This document shows, in pieces, positions 6,932 to 11,252 of a DNA stretch of 11,252 bases; the stretch's first letter is position 1; each line of letters starts with the position of its first letter. The DNA is from Opitutaceae bacterium. Lineage in GTDB: Bacteria; Verrucomicrobiota; Verrucomicrobiae; Opitutales; Opitutaceae. The notes below the pieces were generated by a model. That model saw only the letters and a list, made by a program, of their open reading frames with translations, did not search any database and was not told where the DNA came from. The position numbers and the translations under genes were made by a program. The stretch is taken from contig JAISAX010000329.1 of assembly GCA_031266495.1 (NCBI GenBank), positions 1 to 11,252 of the forward strand, in the 5' to 3' direction.

Positions 6932-8722
6932 TTATTTTGCTGACGAACCGGTCCGGGGAGAGCACGCGTCTCGCGTGCTGTGTTCGGCGTCTCGCCGAAC
7001 ACGGTTCGGTTCGGCAGAAAAGGCTTGGGCGGGACGCCCAGGCCGGCACGCGAGACGCGTGCGCTCCCCGGACCGGCGTTTGCGGCGAACCGCGACAAAC
7101 GTGAATGCGCCGGCAAACGCGAACGCGCCAGCGAACAGCGCCAGGGAGCCTGGTTCGGGGATGTTGGGGTTGGCGGCGAAACTCAAAACACCGGCGGCAT
7201 CCAGTGTCGCCAGGTAATGCGTCGTGTCGTAGCCGGTGATTGTCAGCCCGCTCACCGAAGAATCGGAACCGAATCCGTGGAAGATTTCGTAGGTGCTCGT
7301 GTAAACGATGCCCGTGCTCGAAGACAAATCGAGCGTGCCGCCGGTTATCGAACACGTGCCGTTGGAAGCGCCGGTGATCTTGTCGTGGTTCATGGCGTCG
7401 GCGATTGTGATTTTGAGGGTGCCGCCGCTCATCGAAAAGTTGCTCGCCAGCGGCTGGGTTGCGGCGGCATTGCCGAGGACGATGGTGCCGACGTCGGTGC
7501 CGTTGATGTCGAGCGCGCCGCCGGTGAGCGCTATGTCCAGACTCGCACCGCCGTCCGCCGCGCCAAGGTTGGCGTTCGCGACGCCGGTGGCAAACGTGCC
7601 GCCGTTTATGAGCAACGTGCCGAGTGAAAAATTCGTGCCATTGAAAAGGTTTTCCGAGCCGGCAACCAGTTTGCCTTTTGTGACCGTGACGCCGCCCGCG
7701 AAATTCCAGACGCCGGTCAGGGTTTGGCTCGCGGTGTCGGTTGCCATGTTGACGGACAGCGCGAGTATCCGGCCGGCCGTGGTGGCGTCCGTCGCCACGT
7801 CGAACACGTAGTTGTCCGCGCCCTTGAGGGTGACGGCGCTGGCGGCGGTGTCTCCGCGAACGATTGTGGCGCCGCCGTTGAGTCCGGCGAGGGTCATCGC
7901 GTTGGCCCCGCTTACGCGGATGTGGAGGGCGGCGGCGGCGGTGCCTCCGGTGGCGTTGAGGACGACGGCATCGTTGTTGATCGAGTTTTGGTTATAGAGG
8001 CCGAGTACGCCTTTTGTGATGTTGATGTCGCCGGCGAACGCGGTGTTGTTGCCCTGGAGAACAACGTCGGTGTTGATGATGTTTGAGGTGCGGTTGACGT
8101 TGACGGCGGCGACGTTGGCGCCGAGGGAACCGAGGTAGGTGCGGCGGTTATTCTCGTTGCCGCTGCCGACGGTTACGCTGCCGGAGATGTTGATTGTGGT
8201 GATGTTGCTGCCGACGATGGAACCCTGAATGGCGAGGTTGCCGGTGCCGGTGATTGTGCCACCGGTCATGGCGAGTTCATGTTGTGTCACGTCTATGGTA
8301 AGGCCTTGCTCGCCAATCCTGATTTCCTGGACAGAGAGGGAGTTCTGGGTGTTTGAGATTTTGGTAATCGTGGCGGGCGTGGTGGCGCCGCTGAAATCAA
8401 GGATACCGCCCGAGAGGGTGTAGGCGTTCGTGCCGCTTGTGGCGCCAAGGGAGAGGGAGTGGAGTTTATAGTTTGTCCCGCTTTTTAGGGAAATCGTCTG
8501 GGCGCCGGTGAGCGCGCCCGAGATGATGACGCCGGCGTCATAGGCGTCCGGATACGCGGAAGTGTCCCAATTGGCGGTGTCTTCCCATGAGTAAGTCCCG
8601 CCGGTGGTCGGCTGCCATGTGTGGGTTGTTTGCGCCTGGAGCGCAAACGCGCCAAATGCGAGCGCGGCAGCGGCGGTTGTTTTCGGGAGCGTTTTGAGCA
8701 ATGTTGTTTTTGCGGTTTTCAT
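6932..8722 (-). CDS. PEP-CTERM surface protein with autotransporter-type beta-strand repeats
   Basis: The 596-residue protein begins with a signal peptide (residues 1-30, ending FALQA). The body (31-520) is low in charge, rich in Gly, Ala, Thr, Ser and Asn, with repeated strand-turn units such as SGGILDFSG and MSGGTLKI, typical of autotransporter-associated beta-strand (beta-helix) proteins. Residues 521-550 form a PEP-CTERM sorting signal: IPEP, a hydrophobic segment GSLALFAGAFAFAGAF, then VRRKRR. In known systems an exosortase cleaves at this signal and the protein ends up at the cell surface or in the extracellular matrix; no exosortase is in this window. The last 46 residues (551-596) are Arg-rich and unrelated to the family: nearly all are encoded by an inserted palindromic element (6948-7076). 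Without it the protein would end VRRKRSSAK at the same stop. It has no enzymatic motifs; glycan binding or a structural role is a guess. A pair of 29-nt inverted arms lies upstream. Confidence 0.85.
   Translation of the reverse strand: MKTAKTTLLKTLPKTTAAAALAFGAFALQAQTTHTWQPTTGGTYSWEDTANWDTSAYPDAYDAGVIISGALTGAQTISLKSGTNYKLHSLSLGATSGTNAYTLSGGILDFSGATTPATITKISNTQNSLSVQEIRIGEQGLTIDVTQHELAMTGGTITGTGNLAIQGSIVGSNITTINISGSVTVGSGNENNRRTYLGSLGANVAAVNVNRTSNIINTDVVLQGNNTAFAGDINITKGVLGLYNQNSINNDAVVLNATGGTAAAALHIRVSGANAMTLAGLNGGATIVRGDTAASAVTLKGADNYVFDVATDATTAGRILALSVNMATDTASQTLTGVWNFAGGVTVTKGKLVAGSENLFNGTNFSLGTLLINGGTFATGVANANLGAADGGASLDIALTGGALDINGTDVGTIVLGNAAATQPLASNFSMSGGTLKITIADAMNHDKITGASNGTCSITGGTLDLSSSTGIVYTSTYEIFHGFGSDSSVSGLTITGYDTTHYLATLDAAGVLSFAANPNIPEPGSLALFAGAFAFAGAFTFVAVRRKRRSGERTRLACRPGRPAQAFSAEPNRVRRDAEHSTRDACSPRTGSSAK
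6948..7076. repeat. Family B palindromic element (REPIN-like) inside the PEP-CTERM gene
   Basis: Terminal arms of 32 nt (6948-6979 and 7045-7076) are inverted repeats with two mismatches, starting CCGGTCCGGGGAG. Each holds a hairpin GCACGCG-TCT-CGCGTGC. Two further hairpins sit between them: GTGTTCGGCG/CGCCGAACAC around TCT (6980-7002) and GGCTTGGGCG/CGCCCAGGCC around GGA (7022-7044). The element is 129 nt, exactly 43 codons, and is stop-free in the reading frame of the host gene. Precise boundaries could shift by a few bases. Confidence 0.8.
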
Positions 8723-8922
8723 CTGTGTTCGTGGTTGGTATTCGGGATTTGATTACGGGAGGTTTCGGAAATTGAACAGAAGGCAACGAAGAGAACGAAG
8801 AACAACCAGGGACGCCTGCCGTTCATTCTTTTTTAATTTTGTTAAAATCAGTGGCTCCTTTTTCAGAGTCTTCTCTGTTTTCCCTTCGTTACCTTTGTTT
8901 CCTTCTGTTCAAAAATGAATTT
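8723..8922. other. Spacer between the GH5 gene and the PEP-CTERM gene
   Basis: This 200-bp spacer separates two minus-strand genes. It contains the family C inverted arms (8772-8912) with an AT-rich centre near 8827-8848. The promoter of the PEP-CTERM gene should lie here or inside the repeat, but no -10/-35 pair was convincing, and no Shine-Dalgarno sequence precedes the start at 8722. Confidence 0.5.
8772..8912. repeat. Family C inverted 29-nt arms
   Basis: The arm at 8772-8800 starts TTGAACAGAAGG. The arm at 8884-8912 is its inverse with four mismatches in 29 bases. Each arm is itself built of degenerate AAC-GAAG words spaced 9-10 nt apart. The 83 bases between are AT-rich. The pair could form a long cruciform or transcript hairpin, act as a terminator for the GH5 gene, or be another REPIN-like element. 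Confidence 0.7.
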
Positions 8923-10068
8923 TCAGAGCCTCCCGCCTCCCCTACGGGAGGGGGAGGCGGCGGGCATTTTGCTGGCGTGGATTTGCGCGGCGGGCGCCCA
9001 CAAATCGGAATACGCGCAGGAATCGAAAACGCGCGGAGGGCCGAGGCCGGTCTTGTCAACTTCGTTGTAGGGGGCGCGCGGATTGTCTTCCAGTTTCGTC
9101 AACGCCCAGACCATCCAGCCGACGTTTTCCCTGGCGAAGAGCGTGTGCATCCCGGCAAGGAATTTCCGGCAGACGGTTTCGCTTTTGTTCCAGTGCGTAG
9201 CGCCAAACTCGGTACACATCACCGGCACGTTGTGGGCGTCGCGGAATTTTGTGATGCGGTCCTGGACGATGTGCGGGTGGTTGTCTTCGGGGTAGTCATG
9301 AAAAGCGAAGACAACGTTGTTCCGGGGCGCGTCGAGCGTGGCGGCGCTGTTGCCCCAGGTGGGTTCCATCGCCCTGGCGTGAGACCAGTCCCGGTTGCCG
9401 AGGAGCACGATGTGGCGGGTGTCAATCGCACGGATTTCGCGCAGGCAGCGCAGGTAGTTTTCGCGCACAAATTCGACGGGGATGTCGTGCGGTTCGTTGA
9501 GCAGTTCATAACCGAGAATCTGCGGCTCGTCCTTGTAACGGCGGGCGACGGCGCGCCAGCCGGCAATCCATTTTTCGAGATGGGCGGCGTCCCACTGCGT
9601 CGTGCGCTGTTTTTCGCGCGCGGTGGCCTCGTCCACTTTGGAACTCATGTATTCGTGCGCATCAAGGATGACGTAGAGGTTGTGCCGGCGGGCGGCGGCG
9701 ATGACCGGTTCGATAAAATTCTCAATGTGTTCGTCGATGTCGATCGGACGCTTTTTTATGTAGTTTGTATAGAATGACAGGCGAACGGTGTTCAGGAAAT
9801 GTGTTTTGCAGAACTGCATCACTGCGTCGTCTTGCGCGCTGATGATGACGTCGCGGGCATACCCGATGCCAGCCGCGATGAACGGTTGTTCGCCGTCGGC
9901 GGAGAGCGGCGAGGTCACGATGTGTTTTCCCTTGACGCGCAACCAGAGGTGTTCGCGGTCGGCGGACGCTGTCGGCGTGAACGCCGACAGCGCAACTGAA
10001 TTGGCGACGGATGCGGTGGACGCGGCAAGCGCGGTGGTGGCGAGGAGAATTTTGCGGAGAGTTTTCAT
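8923..10068 (-). CDS. Secreted GH5-family glycoside hydrolase (cellulase/mannanase type)
   Basis: A protein of 381 residues from the ATG at 10068. The reading frame is open further upstream, but that part crosses the C tract and overlaps the pseudopilin, and only this ATG gives a signal peptide (hydrophobic residues 7-30, likely cleavage near residue 23 or 30). The GH5 hallmarks appear in order: NTVRLSF (Arg96), LDAHEY (His138), YELLNEPHD with acid/base Glu192, FAFHDYP (His257, Tyr259), and CTEFGA with nucleophile Glu287, then WMVWAL. GH5 enzymes are retaining endo-glycanases acting on cellulose, mannan, xyloglucan and similar polymers; the subfamily is not decided here. It probably works outside the cytoplasm, feeding oligosaccharides to the plus-strand intracellular enzymes. 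The leader between the pseudopilin stop and this ATG is 68 nt and contains a 15-nt homopolymer. The last residues, SRRGGGRL, are encoded by a hairpin and are likely a repeat-derived tail. Confidence 0.88.
   Translation of the reverse strand: MKTLRKILLATTALAASTASVANSVALSAFTPTASADREHLWLRVKGKHIVTSPLSADGEQPFIAAGIGYARDVIISAQDDAVMQFCKTHFLNTVRLSFYTNYIKKRPIDIDEHIENFIEPVIAAARRHNLYVILDAHEYMSSKVDEATAREKQRTTQWDAAHLEKWIAGWRAVARRYKDEPQILGYELLNEPHDIPVEFVRENYLRCLREIRAIDTRHIVLLGNRDWSHARAMEPTWGNSAATLDAPRNNVVFAFHDYPEDNHPHIVQDRITKFRDAHNVPVMCTEFGATHWNKSETVCRKFLAGMHTLFARENVGWMVWALTKLEDNPRAPYNEVDKTGLGPPRVFDSCAYSDLWAPAAQIHASKMPAASPSRRGGGRL
8933..8960 (-). terminator. Hairpin overlapping the 3' end of the GH5 gene
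   Basis: CCGCCTCCCC and GGGGAGGCGG form a perfect 10-bp stem around an 8-nt loop, ending 8 nt before the stop codon in the direction of transcription. It encodes the Arg/Gly tail of the GH5 protein. There is no clean T-run after it, so termination is only possible; it may equally be a degenerate palindromic repeat, since the loop contains CTCCCGTA like the family A flank. Confidence 0.45.
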
Positions 10069-10093
10069 TGGAAAAAAGGAAATGTGTTCGGTG

Positions 10094-10120
10094 GTGTGTG
10101 TGTGTGGGGGGGGGGGGGGG
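10094..10120. repeat. (GT)6 plus 15-G homopolymer in the GH5 leader
   Basis: Plus-strand bases 10094-10105 are six GT dinucleotides and 10106-10120 are fifteen consecutive G's. On the coding (minus) strand this is C15 followed by (AC)6, with 37 nt between the C-run and the GH5 ATG. It lies 16 nt downstream of the pseudopilin stop. Tracts of this kind change length by polymerase slippage and can tune promoter spacing or leader structure. Confidence 0.85.
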
Positions 10121-10136
10121 AGGGAGAGGCGGGAGG

Positions 10137-10904
10137 TTACGGGATTAAGAGGGCTTCGCGTTGCGCCTTGGTGGTGAACCGGTCCGTGCGCACCGGCGCG
10201 GCGTGGCCGTCGGCGAAGGCGCACAAAAAAAATCCGTTGCCAAACCAGTCGTGCGGACGCGGATACCCGCTGGCGGGGTCGCCTCTAATGACGTAATCAT
10301 TGGAAAGCATCCAGGAACCGCCTGTGCCCGGGTCCCCGCGGCAACTGGCCGCAATGATCGTCGTGGGCGCGTGCGTCAAATCCTCGATTCTGGTTTGCTT
10401 TATGCCTAACTTCTCCTCGTTCGGCCCCCCTGGCACGAAAACAAGATGGTTTCCGCCGTAGTCCGAAACGCCGCTCGTGCGGAGCGCCGGGGCAATGAGC
10501 GGGTCTTCGAACGCGCTGCCCGGGCGGATGTGATACGAGGCGGTGTCGCCATCGCCGTTTTTTTTCGCGAGGCCGAGATAGGGCGAAATCGCCCAGGTCC
10601 AGTGCCTGTAGGATGAATTGTTCGGGCCGGTCCACGCGCCGCCGACGCTGTTGCCGGCCTGAAACGGAAACCGTCCCTTGTAATCAAGGGTGTAGGCGAG
10701 CGTGGCGTTGGCGATGCCGCGCAGGTTGACAATGCTGTGCGCGCGCCGCGCCGTCTTGCGAACATGTCCGACCACCGGCAATACAATCGCCGCCAGGATG
10801 CCGATGATGACGATGACGGTGAGCAGTTCGATCAGCGTGAAGCCGGAGCGTGAAGCCGCGAGGCGAAGAACGGAGTTTTTCCCGGTCACGGGGATGCCGG
10901 TCAT
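10137..10904 (-). CDS. Type II/IV pseudopilin-like protein (prepilin N-terminus, DGH C-terminal motif)
   Basis: Read from the ATG at 10904, the protein has 255 residues: a 21-residue leader ending SRSG, then FTLIELLTVIVIIGILAAIVLP, the classic prepilin cleavage/methylation segment with Phe22 as mature N-terminus and Glu26 as the conserved E5. The hydrophobic helix (22-43) would anchor it in the inner membrane and pack in the pseudopilus. The C-terminal FADGHAAPV (Asp232-Gly233-His234) matches the motif of the H-X9-DG prepilin-processing group, which is expanded in Verrucomicrobiota and Planctomycetota, often beside secreted enzymes. An in-frame ATG at 10961 would add 19 residues, mostly an Arg/Asn/Ile hexanucleotide repeat, and a TTG at 11057 still more; the shorter form gives a normal leader. 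None of the starts has a good Shine-Dalgarno sequence. It lies 68 nt upstream of the GH5 gene and may share its transcript. No peptidase or secretion ATPase gene is nearby. Confidence 0.85.
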   Translation of the reverse strand: MTGIPVTGKNSVLRLAASRSGFTLIELLTVIVIIGILAAIVLPVVGHVRKTARRAHSIVNLRGIANATLAYTLDYKGRFPFQAGNSVGGAWTGPNNSSYRHWTWAISPYLGLAKKNGDGDTASYHIRPGSAFEDPLIAPALRTSGVSDYGGNHLVFVPGGPNEEKLGIKQTRIEDLTHAPTTIIAASCRGDPGTGGSWMLSNDYVIRGDPASGYPRPHDWFGNGFFLCAFADGHAAPVRTDRFTTKAQREALLIP

Positions 10905-10996
10905 GAGGATGCGGATACGATTGCGGCGATTGATGCGGTTGCGCCTGCGGAGTCGGGTCATGGCAATCTTGAGTTCAGGGTTGGGTGCGGTTGCAT

Positions 10997-11016
10997 TCGG
11001 GAATGTGACGTCCCGA
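10997..11016. promoter_or_regulatory. Short inverted repeat upstream of the pseudopilin (possible operator)
   Basis: TCGGGA and TCCCGA are perfect 6-base inverted arms separated by eight bases, 36 nt upstream of the alternative ATG 10961. Spacing and position would suit a dimeric regulator, but the arms are short, no promoter was recognised beside them, and no regulator gene is in the window. Confidence 0.2.
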
Positions 11017-11178
11017 TGAAAGCAGGACCTCCAGGCCGGACCAAACTTTTGGCGCAAATCGCGCGTCCGGCGTTCGGGTCACGAGAGGGAAAAGCCCGTC
11101 CGGCGAACCCGCGAAAGAACACAGGATGGATACGGGAAACTGATACCGTTTTTCAGCTTTTGTTACGCGGCGCCTCCC

Positions 11179-11252
11179 GTAGGGGCTTCGCTTGCGAAGC
11201 CCGCGCCAGGCGGACGAACAGAACAGGCGTATCTCCCGGTGTGGTCAGGTCC
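11179..11252. repeat. Family A element, copy 2 (inverted, cut by window end)
   Basis: The palindrome at 11179-11202 is identical to the left arm of copy 1. The following bases match the reverse complement of the copy 1 core: GCGCCAGGCGGA (11203-11214) equals 4520-4531 inverted, and 11226-11252 equals 4486-4512 inverted with one mismatch. Between these blocks the sequence differs (11 nt here, 7 nt in copy 1). The right arm should lie beyond the window. The bases from 11058 to 11178 hold the pseudopilin upstream region, in which nothing else was recognised. Confidence 0.75.

Noticed and set aside
8839..9777. Open frame of 312 codons on the plus strand
   Set aside because: It runs antisense to the GH5 gene, whose catalytic motifs are clear, and crosses the family C repeat; its protein has no recognisable domain.
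10069..10224. In-frame N-terminal extension of the GH5 gene by 52 codons
   Set aside because: It would translate the C15/(AC)6 tract and overlap the pseudopilin gene, and it would bury the signal peptide that starts at 10068.
10558..10565. Run of eight A's (coding strand) in the pseudopilin gene, containing an A-AAA-AAC slippery heptamer
   Set aside because: The gene is complete in the normal frame and no downstream stimulatory structure or useful shifted product was seen; an ordinary Lys-Lys-Asn codon run explains it.

Overview
The window is high-GC bacterial DNA that fits the Verrucomicrobiota, most likely Opitutaceae. This is inferred from the combination of a PEP-CTERM/autotransporter-type beta-strand repeat protein, an H-X9-DG-type pseudopilin, weak Shine-Dalgarno sequences and many dispersed palindromes, not from a marker gene. 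It reads as an accessory carbohydrate-degradation locus with two convergent arms and no RNA genes, transposase or CRISPR.

Plus-strand arm (137-6836): a large secreted multidomain clan GH-A glycoside hydrolase with a C-terminal CBM9-like domain; immediately after it a GH29-like (alpha-L-fucosidase-related) protein; then, after a 0.26-kb spacer carrying a REPIN-like palindrome pair, a GH94-like phosphorylase/hydrolase with two unusual glycine tracts. Minus-strand arm (read from about 10960 down to 6932): a pseudopilin with an N-terminal prepilin signal, a secreted GH5 enzyme with both catalytic glutamates, and a PEP-CTERM-anchored beta-strand repeat surface protein. The arms converge on a 95-bp spacer with a GC-rich hairpin.

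A plausible joint role is breakdown of a complex plant- or gut-derived glycan. The secreted GH-A and GH5 enzymes would cut polymers outside the cytoplasm, the GH29-like and GH94-like proteins without signal peptides would process oligosaccharides inside, and the PEP-CTERM protein and pseudopilin would serve the cell surface. No substrate is shown by the sequence.

The most unusual content is repeat DNA. There are three different families of inverted palindrome pairs. Family A is at 4458-4555, with an inverted, truncated second copy at 11179-11252 whose stem differs by compensatory changes. Family B is a 129-nt element at 6948-7076 inserted in frame into the PEP-CTERM gene just after its sorting signal; removing it restores a short, typical C-terminus with the same stop. 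Family C is a pair of 29-nt arms at 8772-8912 upstream of the PEP-CTERM gene. There is also a 15-G/(GT)6 tract in the leader of the GH5 gene, and a 9-nt tandem repeat inside the GH29-like gene that resembles an intergenic repeat at 92-120.
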